Of a stretch of 64,000 nucleotides of DNA, positions 7,490-15,249 are shown piece after piece. The notes beneath the pieces are model-generated. The model saw nothing but the letters and a program-made list of their open reading frames with translations, had not been told where the DNA came from and ran no database searches. The DNA is from a virus. The position numbers were made by a program, and so were the translations under genes. Numbering within the stretch: position 1 is the stretch's first letter; every line of letters begins with the position of its first letter. The stretch covers positions 37,075-101,074 of the IMG/VR virus record IMGVR_UViG_3300018080_000131; one strand, given 5' to 3'.

Positions 7490-9155
7490 AGCTGTGTGTG
7501 ATTTAAAAGGTGGTTCTTGTGTTGCAGAAGCAAGGTATTATAGTGAAGGAGAAGATTGGGATAAGTTGGCTATGAGAGTTTCACAGGCTATTGGTGTTAA
7601 TGAAAGTGATATTGTGGTAGCTCAAACATATGATATAATAAATAGAAAAGAGTTTATTCCTGGTGGTAGGATTCTTAGAAATGCAGGAAAGCTAAAAAGA
7701 AATCTTTTAAACTGTTTTGTTATTCCTATTGATGATAGTATAGAGGCTATTGCTAATTGTATGAGAGATTCATTAATAACTTGGTCTTCTGGTGGTGGAG
7801 TAGGTGTTAATTTTTCTCCATTAAGACCAGTAGGAGAAGAGATTAAAGGGAAAGGTGGTGAGTCTTCAGGATTGGTATCTTTCCTAGAGGCTATGGATGC
7901 TGTTGCTAATACTATTGAGTGTGGTGGTCAAAGAAGGAGTGCTTGTATTGCTATTGTTGATATTTCTCATCCAGAGATAGAAGAGTTTATTGATGCAAAG
8001 TTGAAGCATGGGAAGTTGAAAAACTTTAATATATCAGTTGGTATTAATGATGCATTTCTTGAAGCAGTAGAAAGAGGGAATGGCTGGAATTTAGAGTTTA
8101 GGCAAAAGGTATATAAAGAGGTAATGGCTAGAGATTTGTGGGATAAGATTCTAAAAAACATGATTAATTCAGCAGAACCAGGATTGTTGAATATGAGTAA
8201 TTTGACTAAAGCTAATAGTTATTACTTTTCTCCTATTATTGCTACTAATCCTTGTGGAGAACTTCCTTTGAGTGCTTATGGTTCTTGTGATTTAGGAGCT
8301 TTGAATTTACCTTTATTTGTTACTCCAGGTGGTTATACTAATTGGAAATCTTTGGAAGATGTTATAAAATTAGCTGTTAGGTTTTTGGATAATGTTATAG
8401 ATATAACTACATACCCAATTCCACAAATGAAAGAAGTTGCAGAAAAAGGAAGAAGAGTTGGTTTGGGGATAATGGGATTAGCTGATTATTTATTTCTGAA
8501 GAAAATAAGATATGGTTCTGAAAAGGCTAATAATGAGATTGAACATTTGTTTAAGTTTATTAGAAATACAGCATATGAAACAAGTATAAAGCTTGCAAAA
8601 GAAAAAGAACCTTTCCCAGCATTTGATTCAGTGGATTATGGTAAGGCTAGTTTTGTTAGGAAGCTTCCTGCTAAGATAAGAAAGGCTATAAAGGAAAATG
8701 GTATTAGGAATTCTTCTCTTTTAACAGTTGCTCCTACAGGTACAACAAGTATGGTAGGAGAAGTTACAAGTGGAATTGAGCCTTTGTTTTCTAAAGCACA
8801 TAGAAGAAAGGATGCTTTAGGTGAGAGAGTTATTATTCATCCTATGTATATAGAATTTTTGAAAGATGGGAAGATTCCTGATTGGTTTGTTGATGCTCAT
8901 GATTTGAAACCAGAAGAGCATTTTGAAACACAGGCTTTGATTCAGAAATATGTGGATGGAAGTATAAGCAAAACAATTAATCTTCCTGCTAATACAACAG
9001 TTAAGCAGTTGTCAGAATGGCTTCTTGAATATGCTTATGAGTTGAAGGGAGTTACAGTGTATGTTGATAAAAGTAGGAAGGAGCAGGTTTTGTATCCTAT
9101 GAGTAAAAAGGAAGTAAAAGAATATTTGAAGGAGAAGGAAAATGAAAGCAAGTAA
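7482..9155 (+). CDS. nrdJ: Class II (adenosylcobalamin-dependent) ribonucleotide reductase
   Basis: 557 aa. It converts ribonucleotides to deoxyribonucleotides for phage DNA synthesis. Family landmarks: FIPGGRILRNAG, NLLNC (C78), NPCGEL with N256/C258/E260 as the radical-site triad, GSCDLGALNL (C269, likely redox partner of C78), and the phosphate loop APTGTTSMVGEVTSGIEP. Single-chain length and no small-subunit gene nearby favour class II. No C-terminal redox CxxC pair is present. Start at 7482 (an upstream in-frame ATG exists at 7470). It overlaps both neighbours. Confidence 0.9.
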   Translation: MSKAVCDLKGGSCVAEARYYSEGEDWDKLAMRVSQAIGVNESDIVVAQTYDIINRKEFIPGGRILRNAGKLKRNLLNCFVIPIDDSIEAIANCMRDSLITWSSGGGVGVNFSPLRPVGEEIKGKGGESSGLVSFLEAMDAVANTIECGGQRRSACIAIVDISHPEIEEFIDAKLKHGKLKNFNISVGINDAFLEAVERGNGWNLEFRQKVYKEVMARDLWDKILKNMINSAEPGLLNMSNLTKANSYYFSPIIATNPCGELPLSAYGSCDLGALNLPLFVTPGGYTNWKSLEDVIKLAVRFLDNVIDITTYPIPQMKEVAEKGRRVGLGIMGLADYLFLKKIRYGSEKANNEIEHLFKFIRNTAYETSIKLAKEKEPFPAFDSVDYGKASFVRKLPAKIRKAIKENGIRNSSLLTVAPTGTTSMVGEVTSGIEPLFSKAHRRKDALGERVIIHPMYIEFLKDGKIPDWFVDAHDLKPEEHFETQALIQKYVDGSISKTINLPANTTVKQLSEWLLEYAYELKGVTVYVDKSRKEQVLYPMSKKEVKEYLKEKENESK

Positions 9156-9453
9156 ATATTTAAAAGGTGAGATTCTTTATGAGATTTTTGAAGAAATGTG
9201 TAAAAGGGTTGGAGCTAGTCTTGATGATATTGAGCTTGTGGAGAATAATGGTAAATATGAGTTTCCATATTATGCTTATGAATGGACAGAAGAAGAAGAA
9301 TCTGATTTTAGGAAATGGTTGACAAACTATCTATATAAAAACAGAAAGAAGTTTGGAATGTCATATATGACAAAGAAGAGGATTGATATTTATGAGACTC
9401 CATTATTTTTGTTAATGTATGGATGGAAATATAAGCAAGGAGAAGAAAAATGA
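9142..9453 (+). CDS. Hypothetical protein, 103 aa
   Basis: ATG follows AAGGAGAAGGAAA inside the end of the reductase gene. Acidic, aromatic protein (EEEESDFRKWL). No recognised domain. ATGA overlap with the next gene. Confidence 0.6.
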   Translation: MKASKYLKGEILYEIFEEMCKRVGASLDDIELVENNGKYEFPYYAYEWTEEEESDFRKWLTNYLYKNRKKFGMSYMTKKRIDIYETPLFLLMYGWKYKQGEEK

Positions 9454-9617
9454 ATAAAACTATTTCATTTGAAATTGAATGTATTCTTGGTCAGGGTTAT
9501 ATTCTTACTTATGAAAGTAATGATTTTTCTTGTAGTGGTGAAGAAAAGCATATTTTTATGAGTAGACAAGAGCTTTATGATTTTATTGAAAAGAAATTTG
9601 AAGAGGAAAATGTTTAA
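9450..9617 (+). CDS. Hypothetical protein, 55 aa
   Basis: ATGA overlap with the gene upstream and a strong AAGGAGAAG ribosome site. Ends KFEEENV, the same seven residues that end the next gene, because a 30-bp direct repeat spans both gene ends. Function unknown. Confidence 0.55.
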   Translation: MNKTISFEIECILGQGYILTYESNDFSCSGEEKHIFMSRQELYDFIEKKFEEENV

Positions 9618-9764
9618 ATGAGATTAGAAGAAGCTGAAGATAAGGCATATGAGTTATTGGAAGCAGGTTATGTTTGCTCTGATTGGACAATTGAAGTAGA
9701 TAGTTTTTTAGAGTGGTTGAGGGAGAATGGGATAAAATTTGAAGAGGAGAATGTTTAAATGAGA
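9594..9764 (+). repeat. 30-bp direct repeat pair flanking a small gene
   Basis: Copies at 9594-9623 and 9735-9764 differ at one base. Each covers the last seven codons (KFEEENV), the TAA and the next start region AAATGAGA. Spacing is 141 bp, exactly the length of the enclosed gene, as expected from a tandem duplication or recombination between gene ends. Confidence 0.8.
9618..9758 (+). CDS. Hypothetical protein, 46 aa
   Basis: Begins immediately after the previous TAA and ends in the second copy of the 30-bp repeat. Acidic and helical (LEEAEDKAYELLEAGY). The repeated GAAGAGGA just before the stop acts as ribosome site for the next gene. Confidence 0.5.
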   Translation: MRLEEAEDKAYELLEAGYVCSDWTIEVDSFLEWLRENGIKFEEENV

Positions 9765-9923
9765 ATGTGTTTATGGCTTATTCAGTTAGGTGTTTGGTTT
9801 ATTGTAACAAGATTGGATAATAGTTTAAATATTACTATTCTTGCTGTAGTTAGCTTGTTTATTTCATTATTGGCTTTAGGAGTTGATTGGGGTAATAAAG
9901 AAGGAGCTAGGTGGAAAAAATAG
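9759..9923 (+). CDS. Small two-TM membrane protein, 54 aa
   Basis: ATG directly after the previous stop, with GAAGAGGAG upstream. Two hydrophobic segments (about 4-18 and 25-42) and a basic C-terminus (GARWKK). Possible holin- or immunity-like role, not provable. Confidence 0.5.
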   Translation: MRMCLWLIQLGVWFIVTRLDNSLNITILAVVSLFISLLALGVDWGNKEGARWKK

Positions 9924-10023
9924 GTTGAAATATGGGTAAAATATACCTGTATAAGGGTGTTAGAGGCTTTCTAAGAGAAGAACTATATAATAGTAATATG
10001 TTTACATTAGTAGAAATAGAAAG
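9924..10023 (+). repeat. Intergenic repeat element, copy 1 of 3
   Basis: Shares long stretches with copies at 14984 and 27981, including a 20-nt identity with copy 2 (GTAAAATATACCTGTATAAG) and TCTAAG (9970-9975). A TATAAT (9986-9991) sits 10 nt after TCTAAG, as in copy 2. Role unknown; see findings. Confidence 0.75.
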
Positions 10024-10042
10024 ATGCTTAGGATTGGTCTAA
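9932..10042 (+). CDS. Mini-ORF carried by intergenic repeat copy 1, 36 aa
   Basis: Reads MGKIYLYKGVRGFL... and ends in a TAATG overlap with the next gene, which argues for real translation. A weak AGG lies 8 nt upstream. Copy 2 encodes a related 29-aa peptide; copy 3 has a stop at codon 16. Most differences between copies change amino acids, so DNA or RNA conservation may be the real driver. Confidence 0.4.
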   Translation: MGKIYLYKGVRGFLREELYNSNMFTLVEIERCLGLV

Positions 10043-10290
10043 TGAAAAGAATAAGTGGTATTGATATTAGTAAATGGGGTATTTGGTTTAATTATCAGTT
10101 TTGGATTGACAAAGAAAAAAGAATAAATGAGGAAGACGGTTTGCTTTATGTGTGGATATGGAAAAGAAAGAAAAAATATAGAAGATTCAAATACTGTTCT
10201 TCTATATCTCAGGGTTTGTTTAAGAGCTTGAAAGAGGTAAGGGAATTTTGGGTTGATTATAATAAATTTGTAAGATGGTATAAAACATGA
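10042..10290 (+). CDS. Hypothetical protein, 82 aa
   Basis: ATG 10042 overlaps the mini-ORF stop (TAATG) with AGGATTGG upstream. Aromatic and basic (WIWKRKKKYRRFKY). ATGA overlap with the primase gene. No recognised domain. Confidence 0.6.
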   Translation: MKRISGIDISKWGIWFNYQFWIDKEKRINEEDGLLYVWIWKRKKKYRRFKYCSSISQGLFKSLKEVREFWVDYNKFVRWYKT

Positions 10291-11201
10291 AAACAATAGA
10301 TGAGATTTTTGAAGGTGTTTGGGTTAGTGATGGTGAGTTTTTAATTCAGTGTCCTTATTGTAATGACCATCCTACTCATAATCATTGTTATGTGAATATC
10401 AAAAAAAGTGTTTTTAATTGTTTTTATTGTGGAGAATCAGGAACATTAAAAAAGCTGTTAAAGGATTTTGGTGATGATGAGAAGGTTAAGACGATAAGAA
10501 GAAGGCATGGGGTTAAAGAAAGACAAAAACATAAAGAAATATCAATTGATGAGTTTAATAGATTTAATCCAGTAACAGGAGCTAATGGTACTAATGATTT
10601 ATTAGCATTGAAATATCTTGAGAATAGAGGATTAAGACCATTTGAGATTAGGAATTATGATATTAGGTATGCTTCTTCAGGTAAGTATTTTGGAAGGGTG
10701 ATTATTCCTATTTATGAGGAAGGTGATTTGGTTTGTTTTATTGCAAGAAGTTTCTTAGATATGATTGAACCTAAATATTTATTTCCAAAGCATGGAGAAA
10801 CTAAATTAACTACAAATGAAGCATTATTTGGGTATGAGAAATCAAGAGATTATTGGTCAAGCAATCATGTTATTGTAGAAGGTGTTTTTGATGCTATAAA
10901 GATAAATCAAACAGATAATTTTAAAGGTATAGCTATTATGAGCAAGCATTTAAGTGAAGGTCAGAAATATAAGCTGTTGAAGCTGGAAGGAACTTTTTAT
11001 ATAATGCTAGATTCAGATGCTAAGTTAGATTCTTTGAAGGTTGCTGGAGAATTATCTAAGTATGGAAAAATTGTGAAGGTTGCGTTTATTAAAAGTAAAG
11101 ACCCAGGAGAAGCTAGTTTGAAGGAAATAAGAAAGGCTTTGAGACAAGCTGAGCCTTTTTCTTATGAACTAGAAATGAGAATAAAAATGGAGGATTGGTA
11201 A
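10287..11201 (+). CDS. DNA primase (DnaG-type: zinc finger plus TOPRIM)
   Basis: 304 aa. An N-terminal CHC2-type zinc domain has CPYC (22-25), nearby His/Cys, and CFYCG (45-49). The TOPRIM domain has IVEGVFDA with E199, LDSDA with D242/D244, and KDPGE (271-275), the metal-binding residues of primer synthesis. No helicase domain is fused, and the protein is much shorter than bacterial DnaG, as is common in phages. It should prime lagging-strand synthesis; no helicase is visible in this window. Confidence 0.9.
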   Translation: MKTIDEIFEGVWVSDGEFLIQCPYCNDHPTHNHCYVNIKKSVFNCFYCGESGTLKKLLKDFGDDEKVKTIRRRHGVKERQKHKEISIDEFNRFNPVTGANGTNDLLALKYLENRGLRPFEIRNYDIRYASSGKYFGRVIIPIYEEGDLVCFIARSFLDMIEPKYLFPKHGETKLTTNEALFGYEKSRDYWSSNHVIVEGVFDAIKINQTDNFKGIAIMSKHLSEGQKYKLLKLEGTFYIMLDSDAKLDSLKVAGELSKYGKIVKVAFIKSKDPGEASLKEIRKALRQAEPFSYELEMRIKMEDW

Positions 11202-11212
11202 GGCAGGTAAAA

Positions 11213-11479
11213 ATGCTAAAAATAACAGTTGAGATTATTCCTTTTGGAATAAAAGATATGAAGAAAAGGCTTGGCGAGATATATATTACTAATGATGGTA
11301 CTGGAAATGAAGAAATAGGAAATTATAATTATACAATTAAAACTGAAAGAAGACAAGATGAGAAGATTGGTGATGAGTTAAAAGGGAGAGTAGAGAACTT
11401 CCAAAGAAGAAAGTGTAATTTTTGGAAGCTGTTGTATTTGATTTTGAAGGGAGTTTATGATGGGAGAGAAAAAATATAA
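11213..11479 (+). CDS. Conserved phage hypothetical protein, 88 aa
   Basis: Start at ATG 11213 behind AGGCAGG; an in-frame TTG at 11195 is possible. The N-terminal half (VEIIPFGIKD, LGEIYITNDGTGNEEIGNYNY) matches a pattern seen in many phage proteins of unknown function. Overlaps the GIY-YIG gene. Confidence 0.6.
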   Translation: MLKITVEIIPFGIKDMKKRLGEIYITNDGTGNEEIGNYNYTIKTERRQDEKIGDELKGRVENFQRRKCNFWKLLYLILKGVYDGREKI

Positions 11480-12284
11480 AATTTATTTGATTATAAATAA
11501 AATTAATGGAAAAACATATGTTGGAATGACTAGTAGGACAGTTAAACAGAGAGTAGAGGGTGGTCATTTTACTAAAAATGCTAATATTCTGTTACAAAGA
11601 GCTTTAGATAAATATGGAAAAGATAATTTTGAATATGGTACTTTAGAAGTTTGTGGTTGTGAAGAGGATGCTGTTGAAGCTGAAAAATTTTGGATTGCTA
11701 CTTTTAATAGTATTTCTAATGGATATAATATAGATGAAGGTGGTACTTTTCCAAGTGAATCTATGAGGGATAAAAGTAGTGAAGGACTTAGAGAATATTG
11801 GAAAAGAGTTACAGGTAAGAAATCAGTAAAAAGAATAAATATTAAGAAAATAAATGAATTAACACAGAAATATGTTGATACAAAGGATGAAAAAATTTGG
11901 GATGATTTAATTTCAGAATTGTATATTATTATTGATATTTTACTTGGGAAAAATTATACAAGAATAAAAACTCTTTGGGATGATATGAGACAAGATGTAA
12001 TAATTAACTTGTGGAAAAATAGAAGAACTGTTGGTGATACCTGTTCTCATAGTTTTTATAATCATTATTATAATAGAATTAGAAAGGGGTTAAATAGAGC
12101 TATAAAAAAATATGAAGGTGAAAAATATGAAGAAAGTGATTATTTAATTTATAAGGAGAAAAAACAACCTATGTATGATTTTTTAGATATGAATGTTAAG
12201 TCTATAGAAGATTTAACTGATGAGGAAAAATTAGAAGTTGGTTTGGATACTGAAGGAAATATGTCAGAAGATTATGAAGAGTAA
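11457..12284 (+). CDS. GIY-YIG nuclease fused to sigma-region-2-like domain
   Basis: 275 aa. Residues 8-100 carry a GIY-YIG domain: KIYLI, TYVGMTS, QRVEGGH, ALDKYGKDNF, then EAEKFWIATFN with the catalytic Glu and NGYNIDEGG. The C-terminal half (about 135-230) does not look like a homing-endonuclease DNA-binding tail. It reads like sigma region 2: long helices, DDMRQDVIINLW, then SFYNHYYNRIRKGLN. The family assignment of the first domain is firm; the sigma-like reading is inference. It sits directly before a Mor-like regulator and the terminase. Confidence 0.7.
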   Translation: MMGEKKYKIYLIINKINGKTYVGMTSRTVKQRVEGGHFTKNANILLQRALDKYGKDNFEYGTLEVCGCEEDAVEAEKFWIATFNSISNGYNIDEGGTFPSESMRDKSSEGLREYWKRVTGKKSVKRINIKKINELTQKYVDTKDEKIWDDLISELYIIIDILLGKNYTRIKTLWDDMRQDVIINLWKNRRTVGDTCSHSFYNHYYNRIRKGLNRAIKKYEGEKYEESDYLIYKEKKQPMYDFLDMNVKSIEDLTDEEKLEVGLDTEGNMSEDYEE

Positions 12285-12864
12285 TATTGATAAACCTAAT
12301 AAAGAAGCTATAGAGGCTTTTATAAAAGATTTTCCTAATTCTGTAGTTTCTGATTTACTTATGTATTTTGGAGAGGATGTTGTTGTGAGATTTGTGGAAT
12401 TGTATTCTGGTCAAAAGATAAATATTCCTTCAGTGAATAGTATTTGGATAAGTTACAGAAATAGGAAGGTTGTTGAAGAGCTTGATAAAAAAAATACAAA
12501 AGAAGTTAGGGAGATGTTGGCTGATAATTTTGGTTTGGAAGATAAAGAGGTAACAGATATATATGCATATTGTAAAGGAAAACATATAACAAGAGTTAAA
12601 CATACTACTATAAATAGGATTGTTGATGTTATATTTAGGAAGAATCTTAGGAAGTATCATAAAGCTGTTATGAAAATGACACAAGGAGCAAGTACTGATA
12701 GTACACAAGACCCAGAAATTTTGTATTTAGTTGAAGAAGCTAAAAGAGAGTTTTTGTCTAATTGTATGGAAGATTTGAATGAACATTTGGTAATTTGTGG
12801 TAGAAAAGACAAGAGAGATAAATGTGTTGAGCTATTAATGAAGAAAATAGATGAAGATATTTGA
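12274..12864 (+). CDS. Mor/C-like transcription regulator
   Basis: 196 aa. Start at ATG 12274, overlapping the GIY-YIG gene. Residues about 17-90 match the plan of the Mu Mor activator: helical dimerisation part (FGEDVVVRFVELYSGQKINIPS), a RNRKVVEEL stretch, then a helix-turn-helix (VREMLADNFGLEDKEVTDIY). The C-terminal 100 residues are unassigned. Mor proteins activate middle or late promoters, so it may control the terminase and structural genes that follow (inference). Confidence 0.55.
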   Translation: MKSNIDKPNKEAIEAFIKDFPNSVVSDLLMYFGEDVVVRFVELYSGQKINIPSVNSIWISYRNRKVVEELDKKNTKEVREMLADNFGLEDKEVTDIYAYCKGKHITRVKHTTINRIVDVIFRKNLRKYHKAVMKMTQGASTDSTQDPEILYLVEEAKREFLSNCMEDLNEHLVICGRKDKRDKCVELLMKKIDEDI

Positions 12865-12888
12865 TTTTACTAAGATTAGTTCAAAATA

Positions 12889-12922
12889 CTTGAAAAATCA
12901 AGCCTTCTACATTATTAGAAGG
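12889..12922 (+). promoter_or_regulatory. Two abutting hairpins upstream of the terminase
   Basis: CTTGA-AAAA-TCAAG (12889-12902) is directly followed by CCTTCTA-CATTAT-TAGAAGG (12903-12922). No U-run follows, so neither is a standard terminator. They occupy the only non-coding gap between regulator and terminase and could be a processing site, an operator or part of a packaging site. Confidence 0.6.
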
Positions 12923-12934
12923 GTATAAGTTAAG

Positions 12935-13255
12935 ATGGAAAATTTAATAGAGAAAAAACCAAGAAATATCATACAAGCTTTTGAAGAAGAGGAGTTTTTT
13001 GGTAAGTCTTTTCCAGGTAAGAAGAAAGGAAGCTGGGATAAGTGGAAAAGCTTCTTGAAAATTGTATATGGTATCAGATTAAACAAAAGGGACAGGGAAG
13101 TTTATGAGAGATGTACTGGTAGAAGCATTGATGATATTCCTAAAGGTGGTTTTGAAGAGTTTTATGGGATTGTAGGTAGAAGAGGTGGTAAAAGTACTAT
13201 TTCTTCATTTATTGCTTCTTATGAGGCTTTATTTGGTGGTTGGGAAAAAGTATAA
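12935..13255 (+). CDS. terL: Terminase large subunit, N-terminal ATPase part (ends at in-frame TAA)
   Basis: 106 codons up to a TAA at 13253-13255. Contains the Walker A GIVGRRGGKST (about 79-89) and adenine-contact region. The reading frame continues after the TAA in the same phase with no missing sequence (residues APGETGSVF...), and family members usually have Leu here. TTA to TAA is a one-base change, so this looks like a full terminase interrupted by a nonsense codon, a reading error or a recoded stop. It packages DNA through the portal. Confidence 0.8.
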   Translation: MENLIEKKPRNIIQAFEEEEFFGKSFPGKKKGSWDKWKSFLKIVYGIRLNKRDREVYERCTGRSIDDIPKGGFEEFYGIVGRRGGKSTISSFIASYEALFGGWEKV

Positions 13256-13276
13256 GCTCCTGGTGAAACAGGAAGT

Positions 13277-14491
13277 GTGTTTATTGTTGCTCCTGATAAA
13301 AAGCAAGCTGGAATTATTTTCAAATATTGTAAAGCTATGATTGCTGATAATTTTAAAGATATGATTGTGAGAGATACTACAGAATTGATTAGCTTGAAAA
13401 ATGGAATTGATATTGTGATAATGCCAGCTAGAATGACAGGTTTGAGAGGTTTTTCAACTATTTGTGTTATTCTTGATGAAATTGCTTTTTTGAAAACAGA
13501 GGATTATGCTAATCCAGCAGATGAGATTATTACAGCATTAGAACCTTCTTTGAAGGCAAAAGCTAAGTTGATTGGGATTTCTACTCCTTATGGAAAATTT
13601 GGTTATTTCTATGATATGTTTAAAGAGCATTATGGAAAAAGAGGTTCTGAAATTTTAGTTTGGCAAGCTCCAACAACATATATGAATCCAAGGTATGATG
13701 TAAGTAAAATCAGAAGAGCTAAAAGAAGGGATTTGTCAAAGGCTACAGCAGAATATGAGGCTACATTTAGAGAAGATGTAAGTTCTTACATTTCAGAAGA
13801 TGAGCTTTTGGGGTTAACAGAATTTGGTATAAAAGAAAGGTTACCAGAAGAGGATATGCCTTATTATGCTTTTGTTGATGTTTCTGGTGCTAGGAAAGAT
13901 TCTTTTACTTTTGCAATTGCTCATGTTGAAGAGGATTTTGTAGTTTTAGATGTTATTTATGAAAAAGTTCCACCATATAATATTGAAAATCAGCAACAGA
14001 TTTGTGCTGATTATTTGAAGAAATTTGGAATTAGGCATATTGTTGGTGATAAATATGGTGGTGATTTTCCAGTTCAAGGATTTAAGAGGAAGGAGATTCA
14101 GTATTATCAAAGCCAAAATCCTAAGTCTGATTTATATCTTGATTTTCAGATAGTTTGTAATTTGAAAAAAGTGAAATTGCTTGATAATGAAAGAATGAGA
14201 AAGCAGTTTATTATTTTAGAAAGGAAAACAGATGCTTCAGGAAAAGATTCTGTAATTAAGCCAAGAAATACTCATGATGATGTTGCTAATTCAGTTGCAG
14301 GAGCAGTAGTAATGGCATATAGGAGTATTTCAACTAGACCTTCTGAGGAAGAGCTAAAAAGCAGGATGTTTAGGAAAGTGCATAAAAGAGGGTTGAATTA
14401 TGATGAGGAATGGGCTAATATTTTGAAAGAAGCTGAAAAAGAAATGGAAGAGCAGTTAGCTAGAAGAAAAAAAGGAGAAGGAGAAAAATGA
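13277..14491 (+). CDS. terL: Terminase large subunit, C-terminal ATPase and nuclease part
   Basis: Same frame as the upstream part. The first possible start is GTG 13277, with a badly spaced AGGAA. Walker B is ICVILDEIAF. The RNase-H-like nuclease domain shows FVDVSGARKDS (first Asp), VGDKYGGDF and a last NTHDDVANSVAGA. All ATPase and nuclease residues are present across the two pieces, so only the TAA at 13253 separates them. The upstream 21 nt (13256-13276) also read as conserved terminase sequence. Confidence 0.85.
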   Translation: MFIVAPDKKQAGIIFKYCKAMIADNFKDMIVRDTTELISLKNGIDIVIMPARMTGLRGFSTICVILDEIAFLKTEDYANPADEIITALEPSLKAKAKLIGISTPYGKFGYFYDMFKEHYGKRGSEILVWQAPTTYMNPRYDVSKIRRAKRRDLSKATAEYEATFREDVSSYISEDELLGLTEFGIKERLPEEDMPYYAFVDVSGARKDSFTFAIAHVEEDFVVLDVIYEKVPPYNIENQQQICADYLKKFGIRHIVGDKYGGDFPVQGFKRKEIQYYQSQNPKSDLYLDFQIVCNLKKVKLLDNERMRKQFIILERKTDASGKDSVIKPRNTHDDVANSVAGAVVMAYRSISTRPSEEELKSRMFRKVHKRGLNYDEEWANILKEAEKEMEEQLARRKKGEGEK

Positions 14492-14715
14492 AAGGTTTGA
14501 TATATTACATAAACAAGATTTTAGGTAGAGTTCCAACAGAAACAGATAAGAGTTTTGCTAAAAAAGAGCTTGAGTATTTTATGAGAGGTAGAGGTGCTAC
14601 TCATAGGTTTGTAAGACCAGGAGAAAGATTCAGAAAGCCTTGGAAAAAAAAGAAAAAGCTTAAAGTTGGTGAATCTGAGAGAATTGGAAGATTTTACAAA
14701 TATGAGGAGAAATAA
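14488..14715 (+). CDS. Hypothetical basic protein, 75 aa
   Basis: ATGA overlap with the terminase and a strong AAAGGAGAAGGAG site. Rich in Arg/Lys (RPGERFRKPWKKKKKLK). Could bind nucleic acid. No family recognised. Confidence 0.6.
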   Translation: MKGLIYYINKILGRVPTETDKSFAKKELEYFMRGRGATHRFVRPGERFRKPWKKKKKLKVGESERIGRFYKYEEK

Positions 14716-14719
14716 GAAT

Positions 14720-14980
14720 ATGGATAATATTGGAAAAGAAATTATTTATTTTGAAGAATGGGTAGATAAGAGAATAAGACATATTGAAAGAAAGGAAAAG
14801 AGGAAACTTTTTATTAAATATTTAAAATATTATCTTACTAAAATGGAAGAGGCTATGGAAAAAGATGATAAGGTTAAGGTTCTTTCATTACAAAGAAAGT
14901 TTAAAGAAGAAGATGTTGGTTTTTATTATGTTTTTAAAATGGCAAGTTATTTTGCAAATAAACTATTTGATGAGGAGTAA
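14720..14980 (+). CDS. Hypothetical helical protein, 86 aa
   Basis: Start at ATG 14720 after GAGGAG; a longer frame overlaps the previous gene. Charged, helical sequence (RHIERKEKRKLFIKYLKYY). Followed by the second intergenic repeat element. Confidence 0.55.
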   Translation: MDNIGKEIIYFEEWVDKRIRHIERKEKRKLFIKYLKYYLTKMEEAMEKDDKVKVLSLQRKFKEEDVGFYYVFKMASYFANKLFDEE

Positions 14981-14983
14981 TTT

Positions 14984-15085
14984 ATAGGCTGAAATATGAG
15001 TAAAATATACCTGTATAAGGCTATTAGAGCTATTCTAAGCCAAAAACTTTATAATACAAGTATGTTTGCATTAATGGAGTTTTAA
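14984..15085 (+). repeat. Intergenic repeat element, copy 2 of 3
   Basis: Aligns with copy 1 from TGAAATATG through TCTAAG (15034-15039) and TATAAT (15050-15055), and with copy 3 through TCTAAG, AAAAACT and TTTGCATTA. The segment GGCT...AGCC can fold as a bulged hairpin in this copy only. Confidence 0.75.
14996..15085 (+). CDS. Mini-ORF carried by intergenic repeat copy 2, 29 aa
   Basis: MSKIYLYKAIRAIL... and then ...YNTSMFALMEF. It matches the copy 1 peptide at about half its positions. No strong ribosome site (AGG 12 nt upstream). Low confidence as a gene; reported because of the match to 9932-10042. Confidence 0.3.
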   Translation: MSKIYLYKAIRAILSQKLYNTSMFALMEF

Positions 15086-15119
15086 TAAGGCTTAAAAATG
15101 ATTTGGAGGTGATTAAATA

Positions 15120-15248
15120 ATGGCTAAAAGAGGTGTTCCTAAAAGAGATGGTTCTGGAAGAGGAACTAGAGCAAATAGAGGAAGAGGTGGATGTTCTTCA
15201 ACTAAAGTTAGAGGACAGGGAAGAAGTGGAAACAGAGGAAGGAGATAA
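15120..15248 (+). CDS. Tiny Gly/Arg-rich basic protein, 42 aa
   Basis: Preceded by an unusually complete Shine-Dalgarno, GGAGGTGAT, at good spacing, implying high translation. The product is nearly all Gly, Arg, Lys and Ser (KRDGSGRGTRANRGRGG), like short RDGTG-type phage proteins. Possible RNA or DNA binding (inference). Ends two bases before the next ATG. Confidence 0.6.
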   Translation: MAKRGVPKRDGSGRGTRANRGRGGCSSTKVRGQGRSGNRGRR

Positions 15249-15249
15249 A

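Noticed and set aside
13253-13255. TAA recoded genome-wide as an amino acid
   Set aside because: TAA ends most genes here, often in TAATG overlaps with real starts, so only a local event is possible.
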